Notes: generated from the letters alone by a model not told the origin. A DNA stretch of 64,000 nt from Bryobacteraceae bacterium CoA2 C42 (GCA_019931245.1 JAINDL010000035.1:29121-93120); one strand, 5' to 3'; counted from the stretch's first letter, positions 10,793 through 20,517 are shown. Translations and numbers: made by a program.

Positions 10793-10824
10793 CAACTCGA
10801 GCCGGTTTCCGCTACCGAGTTGCC
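10793..10824 (+). terminator. Hairpin at the end of the glycosyltransferase gene
   Basis: Inverted repeat GCAACTCG ... CGAGTTGC (8 bp perfect, 16-nt loop). Confidence 0.4.
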
Positions 10825-10897
10825 TGGTTTGTGATAAACTCAAATCTTGTGTGTGGCTTGAGAACAGGCCCGCGCAACCTATTTCTTGGAGTCTTCT

Positions 10898-11128
10898 ATG
10901 GAATGTCCTGTAACCGGAATCAAAACTCAGTTCGGCAATCGCGTCTCTCACGCAAATAACAAAACCCGTCGCACCTGGCAGCCGAACATGCAGAGTAAGC
11001 GCTTCTGGTATCCTGCAGAGAACCGATTCGTTCGGCTGACGCTCAGTGTCCAAGGCATCAAGCACATCGACAAGGTCGGGATCGATACTGTGGTACGCGA
11101 GCTGCGTGCAAAGGGTGTGAAGCTCTAA
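10898..11128 (+). CDS. rpmB: 50S ribosomal protein L28
   Basis: MECPVTGIKTQFGNRVSHANNKTRRTWQPNMQSKRFWYPAENRFVRLTLSVQGIKHIDKVGID. Confidence 0.95.
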   Translation: MECPVTGIKTQFGNRVSHANNKTRRTWQPNMQSKRFWYPAENRFVRLTLSVQGIKHIDKVGIDTVVRELRAKGVKL

Positions 11129-11907
11129 CTGCGCTGGCAGCGCGGGCAGAAGTGGGTGCCCCGCTGCACGAGAGCGATCCTTTCAATTGCGGTACCGCAC
11201 CGGTAGCACGGCTGCCCGGTACGGGCGTATACTTGGTGCTGCAGCTGAAAGCTCCCCCGCTCTCCAGCCGTATTGACGTAGTCGGAGATGGACGATCCCC
11301 CGGCGCGAATTGCCTCCTTTAGCAAGGCACTCATCTCCCGCCATAGTTTGGCCCAGGCTGCCTCGGGGAGACTCTCTGTGCGCTGCGCGGGATGGATTCG
11401 TGCCCGGAATAGCAGTTCGTCTACGTAGATGTTGCCGAGACCGCGTAGGAAGTTCTGGTTGAGCAGCAGCCCTTTCACGGTGGTGCGGTAGGGCGTTGCG
11501 CGGCGGACCAACGCGGCCCGGCCGATCTCCAACGGATCCGGCCCCAGGGCCGCCACCGGCTCAGGTAACGACTCGGCCCAGAGGACGCGGCCGAACTGCC
11601 GGATATCTTCAAGGCTCAAGGAGATGTCTCGAAACCGCCACACCGCGCGCGTGTGGCGGTTAAGCGGCACGTCGAATAGAAGTTTACCGGTCATCCCCAG
11701 GTGAATTGCCAGTACGCCCCGGTCGAGTTCGACTACGATAAATTTGCCGTACCGGCGGACCCCGGCTACGCGCCCCCCGGCTAGCTCCGGCGGAAAACAG
11801 CCCCGAAAGATGCGGGAGGGGAAATAGCGCCCCTCCAGGACTGTCTGCCCCTCGAGCCGGGGTACCAGCGCCCGGACGATCGTCTCCACCTCCGGTAGCT
11901 CCGGCAC
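11125..11907 (-). CDS. mutM: Formamidopyrimidine-DNA glycosylase
   Basis: MPELPEVETIVRALVPRLEGQ, LRGLGNIYVDELLFRARIHP, C-terminal zinc finger CYRCGTAIERI...THFCPRCQ. Confidence 0.97.
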   Translation of the reverse strand: MPELPEVETIVRALVPRLEGQTVLEGRYFPSRIFRGCFPPELAGGRVAGVRRYGKFIVVELDRGVLAIHLGMTGKLLFDVPLNRHTRAVWRFRDISLSLEDIRQFGRVLWAESLPEPVAALGPDPLEIGRAALVRRATPYRTTVKGLLLNQNFLRGLGNIYVDELLFRARIHPAQRTESLPEAAWAKLWREMSALLKEAIRAGGSSISDYVNTAGERGSFQLQHQVYARTGQPCYRCGTAIERIALVQRGTHFCPRCQRS

Positions 11908-11910
11908 CGC

Positions 11911-12219
11911 TTAATCCAGTTCGACCGCAATCGAACGGTCCGCCAGCACCTGAACCGGATAGCGGCGCAGGGCAAGACCTGGGTCAAACGCGCACACTCC
12001 GGTGGTGCAATCGAATTCCCATCCATGCCACGGACACACGAGCAGCGTCCCGTGCAGCGCTCCCATCGCCAGCGGTCCCCCCCGGTGGGGACACCGGTTA
12101 TCAACGGCGAATACCTCGCCGTTCACGTTGCAGACTGCCATCTCGGTGCCGTCCTTCCGGAATGCAAGCACCCCGCCGGGTCTTAGGTCATCGAGCGAGC
12201 CAACCTGCACCAAGGGCAT
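11911..12219 (-). CDS. Rieske [2Fe-2S] ferredoxin (NirD-like)
   Basis: CPHRGGPLAMGALHGTLLVCPWHGWEFDCTTG (CxH...CxxH). Confidence 0.92.
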   Translation of the reverse strand: MPLVQVGSLDDLRPGGVLAFRKDGTEMAVCNVNGEVFAVDNRCPHRGGPLAMGALHGTLLVCPWHGWEFDCTTGVCAFDPGLALRRYPVQVLADRSIAVELD

Positions 12220-12235
12220 ATAGAATTAAGCTACC

Positions 12236-13207
12236 ATGCGACTCCGCTTCCTGGTCTGTGTCCCCCTCTTTCTGCTCGTCACCTGCCGTCAGTCGCCGTC
12301 GAAAGTGATCGGGGTCGTCCCGAAGGGCGCCGGCCATGTCTTCTGGCTCACGGTGAAGGCGGGGGCGGAAAAGGCGGCGGCCGAATCCGGCTACACCATC
12401 GAGTGGAACGCCCCGACCCTCGAAGTCGATGCCAGCCGCCAGCGGGATATCCTCGACTCCATGATCACCCGGCGCCTCGCCGGCATCGCCCTTGCCCCCG
12501 TGGACCGCAAGGCGCTCGCCGGTACCGTAGACCGCGGCACGGCGGCGGGCATCCCCATGGCTGTGTTCGACTCCGACGTCGACACGACCAACCGCCTGAC
12601 CTATGTCGCCACCGATAACCGGGCTGGCGGCAGGCTGGCCGCGCAGCGCCTGGCAGCCGTCCTGGGTGGCAAGGGGAAGGTCGCCATGATTGGCTTCATG
12701 CCGGGCAGCGCTTCGACCATGGACCGGGAGGCTGGCTTTCGCGAGGAAATTGCGGCCCACCACCCCGGGATGCAAATCGTGGTGGAGAGCTTCGGCATGG
12801 CGGACCGCGCCAAGGCGATGGCGGTGACCGAAAACGCCCTGACAGCCCACGCCGACCTGGCCGGTATCTTCGCCGACAACGAATCCAGCTCGGCCGGGGC
12901 ATTGCAGGCCATCAAGAGCCGGCAAGCAAAAACGGTGAAGTTTGTGGCCTTTGACGCCAACGAACAGTTCATCGAGGACCTCCGCGCCGGCTGGATCGAC
13001 GCGCTGATCCTGCAGGATCCCTTCGAGATGGGATATCAATCAGTGAAGGCCATCGCTACCCGTTTGAGTGGAGGCGCCCCCGCGCCCCGCCGGGACCTGC
13101 CTGCGACATTGGTGACGTTGGCCAACCTCGATGCCAAAGAGATCCCCGCCGATGATCCTGCCAGGCGCCCAGAAGCGGCTCACGCAGGGCGCACATTAGG
13201 CGGCTGA
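12236..13207 (+). CDS. Sugar ABC transporter substrate-binding lipoprotein (RbsB/Peripla_BP_4-like)
   Basis: N-terminal lipobox LLVTC, VIGVVPKGAGHVFWLTVKAGAEKAAAESG, ADNESSSAGALQAIK, DPFEMGYQSVKAI. Confidence 0.88.
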   Translation: MRLRFLVCVPLFLLVTCRQSPSKVIGVVPKGAGHVFWLTVKAGAEKAAAESGYTIEWNAPTLEVDASRQRDILDSMITRRLAGIALAPVDRKALAGTVDRGTAAGIPMAVFDSDVDTTNRLTYVATDNRAGGRLAAQRLAAVLGGKGKVAMIGFMPGSASTMDREAGFREEIAAHHPGMQIVVESFGMADRAKAMAVTENALTAHADLAGIFADNESSSAGALQAIKSRQAKTVKFVAFDANEQFIEDLRAGWIDALILQDPFEMGYQSVKAIATRLSGGAPAPRRDLPATLVTLANLDAKEIPADDPARRPEAAHAGRTLGG

Positions 13208-13473
13208 TCCCGCCGGTTGGCCTCAAACAGGCCCTCATCCCCGCGTGTCACCGGAGGTGCGTCCGAATCCACGCGGATTCACGGAGCCGTCTGCCTTGGA
13301 AAGTACTTTCGTCCGCCGGGTCAACCGCGACGGCCTTCGACAGCGTGAGGAAGCGAATTGAACCAAATCCGCCTGAACATCGCGACGTCTCCCGTCCACC
13401 CGGGCCACCGCGCACATCCAGCGGCACAGCACCGCCACCGCGCTCCGCCAAGACCGCGCCCCAACGGCGCAGA

Positions 13474-13880
13474 TCACCAGTGGAGGCTTTCGCCGAGGTT
13501 TGACGAACTGGGCGTCTTCGACGGTGGAATTGCTGCCGCGTCTTTGAACGGGAAAGCTGGATTCGTTTCTCCGGAAGGAGAGTGGGTCGTTGCGCCTCGT
13601 TTCGACCGGTCCCATCGTTTTGTCGGTGACCTCGCCGTGGTGCAGACTGGCGACAAGTACAGCTATGTTTGAAGGAGAGGCGAAGTTGTCTGGACATCGG
13701 AACCCTATTCGATGCCACAGGTCCCTCCACTCAGAGACTGAGGAACAAAGTTATACGGAGTGTCCGCCCGGAATGAGACGTTTGAAGCACTAGCATCGAC
13801 TCTTGCTGATCGCAAGGTCAGCGTCGAAGCGTGGACAGTGGTCCTGGGGGGCGGGTATAAAGCTTCGAAAAGGTCGTAGC
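13474..13880 (+). pseudogene. WG-repeat protein remnant interrupted by two in-frame TGA codons
   Basis: One frame reads SPRFDELGVFDGGIAAASLNGKAGFVSPEGEWVVAPRFDRSHRFVGDLAVVQTGDKYSYV*RRGEVVWTSEPYSMPQVPPLRD*GTKLYGVSARNETFEALASTLADRKVSVEAWTVVLGGGYKASKRS; stops at 13670-13672 and 13739-13741. Confidence 0.65.
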
Positions 13881-13883
13881 AGA

Positions 13884-13982
13884 TGCCGGCCCTGTATCCG
13901 ATTCATCTAAGCCATGCTGGGGCACGCGGACCTGAAGACAACCCAGATCCATACGCGAGTTGCGATCCGGCAACTGAAGGCC
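13884..13982 (+). pseudogene. Tyrosine recombinase/integrase C-terminal fragment
   Basis: RFI*AMLGHADLKTTQIHTRVAIRQLKA matches the integrase tail (catalytic Tyr position reads H); in-frame TAA at 13908-13910. Confidence 0.75.
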
Positions 13983-13991
13983 AAGGTAGGA

Positions 13992-14174
13992 AAAGCGGAC
14001 GCGGCAGTCGCCGACACGAAGGCGGAACTCGGGCGGGTCGATGCCTTGCAGGCGCTTCACATCGCCAGCGCCGGTTTCGGCGAAGCGCTCGACAGCCTGC
14101 TTGAGGCGGCCAGCGATGCCCTTATCGAGACCGGCCATGTCGGACAGAGCCGCACCGGTCCATTCGATCTCAAT
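13992..14174 (-). pseudogene. RelE/ParE-family toxin fragment
   Basis: IEIEWTGAALSDMAGLDKGIAGRLKQAVERFAETGAGDVKRLQGIDPPEFRLRVGDCRVRF then loss of homology at the junction with the integrase fragment; no normal start codon. Confidence 0.7.
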
Positions 14175-14345
14175 TAGTCCAGACCAAGCCGCCGCATCGC
14201 TTCTGCGTCGGGAATGCCCTTGCCGCCGTTGTTCTGGGGCCTGGTCTTGGGGCCTGGTCTTGGCTACCGTGACGGCAGCCTTCTCTTCGTCGGTCTCCGG
14301 CTCATCGTCGAGCGGCGCGTTGCGTAAGGCGGCAGGCCTCGGAAA
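14174..14345 (-). pseudogene. Antitoxin fragment partner of the RelE remnant, frameshifted
   Basis: PAALRNAPLDDEPETDEEKAAV... then, after removing a 13-nt duplication, AKTRPQNNGGKGIPDAEAMRRLGLD*. Confidence 0.65.
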
Positions 14346-14386
14346 ATACTCCCCTCCGGCGTACCGCGCACCGTCTGATAAACTAA

Positions 14387-17300
14387 GTGCAGAATTCGAT
14401 GTTACTGCGCGGACTCTTACTGGCCGCCGGCTTGGCGGGAATCATCGGGGCCAATGACGCTGTCGCCCCGGTGGTCAGAAAATACTGCGTCAGCTGCCAC
14501 GGCGCCGCCAAGCCGGCCGGGGATGTCGACCTCGCCAAACTCTCCGGCGACCCCATCTCCCGGCACGCCCGCACCTGGCAGAAAGTCGTCGAACAGATAT
14601 CCCTCGGCGAAATGCCCCCCCAAGGCCTGCCGCGCCCCTCGGAAGAGGAACGCTCCAGCCTCCTCACCGCCGTCCGGGCCGACCTCAGGAAAGCCGCCCT
14701 CGACCGCGCCGGAGACCCCGGCCCCGTCGTCCTGCGCCGCCTCAATAACGCCGAATACACCTACACCGTCCGCGACCTCACCGGCGTCCCTTCGCTCGAC
14801 CCCGCCAAAGAGTTTCCCGCCGACGGCGCCGCCGGAGAAGGCTTCACCAACACCGGCAACTCGCTCGTCATGTCGCCCTCCCTGGTCACCAAGTACCTCG
14901 ATGCCGCCAAGCAAATCGCCCGGCACGCCGTCCTCGAACCGGCAGGCATCCGCTTCTCCAGCTTCACCTCCAGCCGCGATTGGACCGACGAAACCCTCCG
15001 CGAGATCCGCGCCTTCTACGCCAACTTCACCGAAGCCGGCGGCGCCGATACCGTCCGCCAGCAGGGAATCGACCTCGACCGCAACCGCGGCGGACGCCTC
15101 CCCCTTGAAAAATACCTGGCCGCTTCGCTCGCCGTCCGCGATGGCCTGCCCGTCGCCACCGTAGCCCGCCGCCACGGCCTCAGCCCGAAGTACCTCGCCT
15201 CGCTCGTCGCGGCCCTCCGCGGCACGAACCCGTCTCTCCTGCTCGGTCCGCTGCGCCAACGCTGGGCCACCGCCAGGAACGCCGACATCGCCCCCATGGC
15301 CGCCGCCATCGGACAGTGGCAGGAATCGCTCTGGCGCTTCAGCAGCGTCGGCCACATCGGTAAGGTCAACGGCCCCAAGGCCTGGATGGAGCCCGTCACG
15401 CCTCTCGCCGCCGAGCAGGAGTTCCGTCTGAAGCTCACCCCGGCGCCGCCGCAAGAAGAAGTCACGCTCTATCTCGCCGCCCGTCAGGTCGGCGCCGGAC
15501 CCGCCACCGTCATCTGGAACGCGCCCCGGCTCCTCATCCCCGGCCGCGAGCCCCTGCCCCTCCAGCAGGTGCCGAACCTCGTCGACCAACTCCGCCGCCG
15601 CCGCGCCGTGGTCGTCTCCTCCACGGCCGCCGTACTCACCGGCCAGCCCGCTCCCGACGAAGCGCGCGCCGCCTGGGAAACCTTCCTCGGCCAGAGCCGC
15701 CCGCCATCCCTCGCCCTCCTCACCACCCGCATCGAGAAAACCGCCGACTTCGACTTCATCCGCGGCTGGGGCGGCGGCAAAGAACCCTCCGTCCTCATCA
15801 ACGCCAGCGAACAGACCGTCCGTATCCCCGGCGTCATGAAGGGCCGCGGCGTCGCCGTCCTGCCCAAAGTGACCGCCCAGGCCGGCATCGCCTGGCGCAG
15901 CCCGCTCGCCGGTACCGTCCAGGTCAACCTCACCCTCACCGGCGTCCATGTCGGCTGCGGCAACGGCGTCACCTGGGCCCTCGAACTCCGCCGCGGCAAC
16001 GTCCGCGTCGGTCTCGCCGAAGCTGCCAAAGCCGGCCCGGCCACCGCCTCCCTCGCCGTGCGCGAAGACGACCTACTCACCCTCGTCGTCGGCCCCAAAG
16101 ACGGCAACGCCTCCTGTGACCTCACCGCCGTCGATTGGACCATCGCCGCCGCCAACCGCGCCTGGTCCCTGGCGCCCGATGTCTCGGCGGACCCCCTCCG
16201 CGCCAATCCGCTAGGCCCCTGGGCCTTCTTCTCTGAACCCGTCGCCGCCCCCGGAGTAGGCGCCACCATCCCGTCCGGCTCCCTCCTCGCCCGCTGGTTC
16301 ACCGCCGCCGATCCCGCCCAGCGCGCGCCCCTCGCCGCCCAACTCCAGCAACTCCTCGAAGGTCCGGCGCCCGCCGGCGCCACCCCGGACGCCCGTCTGC
16401 GCCAGCAGCTGCGCTCGCTCGCCGGCCCCCTGTTCTCGGGTGTCACGGTCGCGTCGAAGACCGAGCCCCTCACGGTCCGGGCGCCCGGACTGCTCGCCTT
16501 CCCCTTGCCGGCCGATCTGGTCGCCGACGCCGAATTCGCCGTCTCCGCCACGGTCCCCGAAGCCGCCGGCGCCGTCCAATTGGAAGTGGCCACCACGAAG
16601 CCGTCCCTCGAAACCGGCCTGCTGCCCAGCCTCACCGCCGTGCGGGATAAAGGCGGCACCTGGAGCTCCAACAACCAGGCGCTCACCGTCGCCCGCCCCG
16701 TCGTCGCCGGCGCCGCCGCCCGTACCCGCTTCGCCGCGATGTTCGAAGAGTACCGCCAGCTCTTCCCGGCCTCGCTCTGCTACACGCGCATCGTCCCGGT
16801 CGACGAAGTGGTCACCATGACCCTCTTCCATCGCGAAGACGCTCACTTAATGCGTCTGCTGCTCTCGCCGGCCGAACAGAAGCACCTCGACGCGCTCTGG
16901 GCCCGCCTGCGCTTCGCCAGCCGCGCGCCGCTGCTCACCGTCGACGCCTTCGAGCAGCTCTGGCAGTACGCCACGCAGGACGCCGACCCCTCGGCCTTTG
17001 AGCCCCTCCGCCAGCCCATCCAGGACGACGCCGCGCTCTTCCGCCGCCAGTTGGTGGAGGCCGAACCCAATCATCTCGACGCCGTCCTCCGCTTCGCCGG
17101 TCAGGCCTACCGCCGCCCCGTTACCCCGGCCGAAGAGCAGGGCCTGCGCGCCCTCTACGCCCGCCTCCGCCAGCAGGAACTGCCCCACGACGAGGCCATC
17201 CGCATGACCCTCGTCCGCGTCCTCACCGGTCCGGCCTTCCTCTACCGCACCGAGAAAGCGCCGGCCGGCCCCGCGTCCGCCCCCGTCTCGGCCTGGGAGC

Positions 17301-18334
17301 TCGCCAGCCGCCTGAGCTACTTCCTCTGGTCCTCCCAGCCCGATGAAGCCCTGCGCCAGGCCGCCGCCACCGGCGTGCTGCGCACCCCGGCCGGCCTCGC
17401 CGCCCAGGTCCGCCGCATGCTCAAAGATCCCAAAGCCGCGCGCCTGTCCACCGAGTTCGGCGCCGCCTGGCTGCACCTCGCCGGCTTCGACACCCTCGAC
17501 GAAAAAAGCGAGCGCCACTTCCCGGAGTTCGCTGCCCTGCGCGGCCCCATGTACGAAGAGACCCTCCGCTTTTTCACCGACTTCTTCGCCAACGGCCGGT
17601 CCATTCTGAGCCTTCTCGATGCCGACCATACCTTCGTCAACGAACCGCTCGCCCGCCACTACGGCATCGCCGGCGTCGCCGGCGCCGCCTGGCAGCGCGT
17701 GGCCGGCATGAAGGCGCGCGGCCGCGGCGGCATCCTCGGCCACGCCGCCACGCTCGCCAAGCAGTCCGGCGCCTCGCGCACCAGCCCCATCCTCCGCGGC
17801 AACTGGGTCGCCGAAGTGCTTCTCGGTGACAAGCTCCCGCGCCCGCCCAAAGACGTCCCGCAACTGCCCGAGGACGAAGCCGGCCTCACCCTCACCATGC
17901 GCGAGCTCACCGAAAAGCACACCGCGGACCCACGCTGTGCCGGCTGCCACCGTCGCATCGACCCCTACGGCTACGCCCTCGAACGGTTCGACGCCATCGG
18001 CCGCGCCCGCGACAAGGATCTCGGTGGCCGCCCCGTGCACACCGCCACCCGGCTCCTGGACGGCGCCGAAATCGACGGCCTCGACGGCCTCCGCCGCTAT
18101 CTGCTCACGCAGCGCAAGGACGACTTCGTCCGCCAGTTCAACCGCAAGCTGCTCGGCTACGCCCTCGCGCGCGGCCTGCAGCTCTCCGACGAGCCCCTGC
18201 TCGATCAGATGCAGGCGCGCCTGGCGGCTAATGGCTATTCCGTCGAAACCGCCATCGCCAGTATCATCGAAAGTAAACAGTTCCGGCAGATCCGCGGCCG
18301 CGCCGCGGCCATCGAGGAGGAGACCGCCCCATGA
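14387..18334 (+). CDS. Planctomycete-type cytochrome c protein (DUF1587/DUF1592/DUF1588/DUF1585 architecture)
   Basis: CVSCHGAAKPAGDVDLAKL, LRRLNNAEYTYTVRDLTGV, SRLSYFLWSSQPDEALRQ, GGILGHAATLAKQSGASRTSPILRGNWVAEVLLGDKLPRPP, CAGCHRRIDPYGYALERFDAIG. Confidence 0.93.
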   Translation: MQNSMLLRGLLLAAGLAGIIGANDAVAPVVRKYCVSCHGAAKPAGDVDLAKLSGDPISRHARTWQKVVEQISLGEMPPQGLPRPSEEERSSLLTAVRADLRKAALDRAGDPGPVVLRRLNNAEYTYTVRDLTGVPSLDPAKEFPADGAAGEGFTNTGNSLVMSPSLVTKYLDAAKQIARHAVLEPAGIRFSSFTSSRDWTDETLREIRAFYANFTEAGGADTVRQQGIDLDRNRGGRLPLEKYLAASLAVRDGLPVATVARRHGLSPKYLASLVAALRGTNPSLLLGPLRQRWATARNADIAPMAAAIGQWQESLWRFSSVGHIGKVNGPKAWMEPVTPLAAEQEFRLKLTPAPPQEEVTLYLAARQVGAGPATVIWNAPRLLIPGREPLPLQQVPNLVDQLRRRRAVVVSSTAAVLTGQPAPDEARAAWETFLGQSRPPSLALLTTRIEKTADFDFIRGWGGGKEPSVLINASEQTVRIPGVMKGRGVAVLPKVTAQAGIAWRSPLAGTVQVNLTLTGVHVGCGNGVTWALELRRGNVRVGLAEAAKAGPATASLAVREDDLLTLVVGPKDGNASCDLTAVDWTIAAANRAWSLAPDVSADPLRANPLGPWAFFSEPVAAPGVGATIPSGSLLARWFTAADPAQRAPLAAQLQQLLEGPAPAGATPDARLRQQLRSLAGPLFSGVTVASKTEPLTVRAPGLLAFPLPADLVADAEFAVSATVPEAAGAVQLEVATTKPSLETGLLPSLTAVRDKGGTWSSNNQALTVARPVVAGAAARTRFAAMFEEYRQLFPASLCYTRIVPVDEVVTMTLFHREDAHLMRLLLSPAEQKHLDALWARLRFASRAPLLTVDAFEQLWQYATQDADPSAFEPLRQPIQDDAALFRRQLVEAEPNHLDAVLRFAGQAYRRPVTPAEEQGLRALYARLRQQELPHDEAIRMTLVRVLTGPAFLYRTEKAPAGPASAPVSAWELASRLSYFLWSSQPDEALRQAAATGVLRTPAGLAAQVRRMLKDPKAARLSTEFGAAWLHLAGFDTLDEKSERHFPEFAALRGPMYEETLRFFTDFFANGRSILSLLDADHTFVNEPLARHYGIAGVAGAAWQRVAGMKARGRGGILGHAATLAKQSGASRTSPILRGNWVAEVLLGDKLPRPPKDVPQLPEDEAGLTLTMRELTEKHTADPRCAGCHRRIDPYGYALERFDAIGRARDKDLGGRPVHTATRLLDGAEIDGLDGLRRYLLTQRKDDFVRQFNRKLLGYALARGLQLSDEPLLDQMQARLAANGYSVETAIASIIESKQFRQIRGRAAAIEEETAP

Positions 18335-19638
18335 CGAAAAAACATCTTTACTCGCGGAGGCTTTTCCTGCGCGGCGCGGGAGTCACCATGGCGCTCCCGT
18401 GGCTCGAATCGATGCCGGTTTGGGGCGATACCCCCGGCGCCCGCGCCGCCGGCAGCCAGGCCCCCGTGCGTCTCGGCGTCCTGTTCGCCGGTAATGGCTT
18501 TCATAGCAAGGAGTGGTGGGCCCGGGGTGAAGGCGCCTCCATGGAACTGGGCCAGGTGCTCGCCCCGCTCGGCGACCTCCGCCGCAAGATGCTCTTCATC
18601 CGCGGGCTCTATAACGAAGAGGCGCTCAAGGGCAACATCCACAGTTCGCAAACCGGCAACCTGCTGTCCGGCGCTCCCCTCGCCTCGGGCGGGGAAATCC
18701 GCTCCGGCACCAGCTTCGATCAGCTGCTCGCCCAGCGCTACGGCGCCTCGACCCGTGTGCCGAGCCTCGTTCTCGGCTGCGAGAAGTCGAATCCGTCGGT
18801 ACACAAAAACTACTCGATGCTCTACAGCTCCCATATCTCCTGGAGCTCACCCACCACGCCAACCCCGCTCGAACTCTACCCCGCGCTCGCCTTCGACCGG
18901 CTCTTCAAAGATGAAGCCTCGAAGGCCGACCAGAGTGTGCTCGACGCCGTGCTCTCGGACGCCCGTGATCTCCGGCGCGACATCAGCTCGGGCGACCAGC
19001 GCAAGCTCGACGAGTATCTCGAGTCCGTGCGCGACGTCGAACAGCGCATCGCCAACGCCGGCAAGCGGGGCCAACTGCAGGGCTGGCGCCCCACTCTCGA
19101 TAAACCCAACATCCCGCGCCCGGCCGACGGCATCCCCCAGGACATCGCCGAGCACATGCGCCTGATGGCCGACATCGTCGTGCTGGGCTTCCAAACCGAT
19201 ACCACGCGCATCGCGACCCTCAAGCTCAACAACGATCACAGCTCGCTGCGCTTCCCCAACCTCGGCGTCGACTACATGATTCACCATCTGCTCTCGCACG
19301 CCGACACCCCGGACTGGCTCAAGGTGAATCAGTTCTTCCTCGCGCAGTTGGCCTATCTCGCCCGCAAGCTGGACTCCATCCGCGAAGGCGACCGCACCCT
19401 GCTCGATAACACCATGCTCCTGTTCTGCTCGAGCATGCTGACCGGCAGCCACGAAGCGCGCCAACTGCCCGTCGTCGTGCTCGGCGGCGGGGGCGGCCGC
19501 ATCCAGGGCGGCCGCGTACTCGACTATCGCGAAAAGCCGGACCGCCAGCTCTGCCGGCTCTACCTTTCGCTCATGGACAAAATGGACGTGCGGCCCCCGC
19601 GCTTCGGCGACGCCGCCCGCCCCCTCGACGAAGTGTAA
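18331..19638 (+). CDS. DUF1552 family protein with Tat signal
   Basis: SRRLFLRGAGVTMALPWLESMP, LGVLFAGNGFHSKEWWARGEGASMELGQVLAPL, IFC-like secreted partner; ATGA-coupled to the upstream gene. Confidence 0.92.
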   Translation: MTKKHLYSRRLFLRGAGVTMALPWLESMPVWGDTPGARAAGSQAPVRLGVLFAGNGFHSKEWWARGEGASMELGQVLAPLGDLRRKMLFIRGLYNEEALKGNIHSSQTGNLLSGAPLASGGEIRSGTSFDQLLAQRYGASTRVPSLVLGCEKSNPSVHKNYSMLYSSHISWSSPTTPTPLELYPALAFDRLFKDEASKADQSVLDAVLSDARDLRRDISSGDQRKLDEYLESVRDVEQRIANAGKRGQLQGWRPTLDKPNIPRPADGIPQDIAEHMRLMADIVVLGFQTDTTRIATLKLNNDHSSLRFPNLGVDYMIHHLLSHADTPDWLKVNQFFLAQLAYLARKLDSIREGDRTLLDNTMLLFCSSMLTGSHEARQLPVVVLGGGGGRIQGGRVLDYREKPDRQLCRLYLSLMDKMDVRPPRFGDAARPLDEV

Positions 19639-19656
19639 GAGACGGCGGGAAGCCGC

Positions 19657-20517
19657 TTAGTAAGTAGGCCGGTCCTTGCCGTCCGCTGCCCATTTCCCGA
19701 ACGGCTTCAGCAAGCCCTCGGCTCCGGTCCGCAGCATCACCATATCCGACGGACCCTGGAAGAACGTAAACCCCTGGTCGATGCCCTCGCGAATCTGCGC
19801 GGCGTTCGCCACCGGCCGGCCCACGGGCAGCCCGTTCTTCTTGGCCGCCGCAATGATCTTCGCCATCGCCTCCCGGTGCTTGGGATGGTCCTGGTTCCCG
19901 CGCAAACCGAGCGAATAGCTCAAGTCGTTCGCGCCAATGAACAAAACATCAATCCCGGGGGTCGCGGCGATCTCTTCAATCTTCTCTACCGCGCTGACCT
20001 CTTCGATAATCACGATCACCAGCCCGTTCTTATCGATGAAGTCGGCATACCCCTCCGGCGCCGGCCAGCGGAACGTCCCTAACGCGGGACCCGAACCGCG
20101 CCGCCCCGCCGGCGGGTACTTCATCGAAGCCACGGCTTGCCTGGCCAGTTCCGGCGTCGAAGTAAACGGAAACACAACCCCGATCGCCCCAATATCCATC
20201 GCCCGCTTCGCCGTCCAGAGTTCGTTTACCGGAACCCGGATGAAGGGAAGAGCCTTCAACCCGCGCGTCGCCAGAATCATATTCCGCGCCGTCTCGAGAG
20301 TAATCGGGCTGTGCTCCATCTCAATCCAAATGAAGTCGAACCCCATGCCGGCCGCCTGCGCGGCCACCTCCGGGCTCGCCGCCGTGATGGTGGCGCCGAT
20401 CACCGGCTTGCCCTCCTTCAGCAGCTTCCGGACCGGGTTCTCCCAGGAAGTCTGCCCAAAAATCTGACTCGCGGTGATTCCCGCCAGGACTGCACAGAAA
20501 ACGAAAATGTTGCTCAT
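19657..20517 (-). CDS. HpcH/HpaI aldolase family protein with predicted signal peptide
   Basis: MSNIFVFCAVLAGITASQIFGQTS leader; GFDFIWIEMEHSPITLETARNMI, GVVFPFTSTPELARQAV, LFIGANDLSYSLG. Confidence 0.9.
   Translation of the reverse strand: MSNIFVFCAVLAGITASQIFGQTSWENPVRKLLKEGKPVIGATITAASPEVAAQAAGMGFDFIWIEMEHSPITLETARNMILATRGLKALPFIRVPVNELWTAKRAMDIGAIGVVFPFTSTPELARQAVASMKYPPAGRRGSGPALGTFRWPAPEGYADFIDKNGLVIVIIEEVSAVEKIEEIAATPGIDVLFIGANDLSYSLGLRGNQDHPKHREAMAKIIAAAKKNGLPVGRPVANAAQIREGIDQGFTFFQGPSDMVMLRTGAEGLLKPFGKWAADGKDRPTY

Noticed and set aside
14417-18040. Long minus-strand ORFs (14417-15949, 16847-18040) antisense to the DUF1592 cytochrome gene
   Set aside because: Gly/Ala/Glu-rich shadow ORFs with no recognisable motifs.
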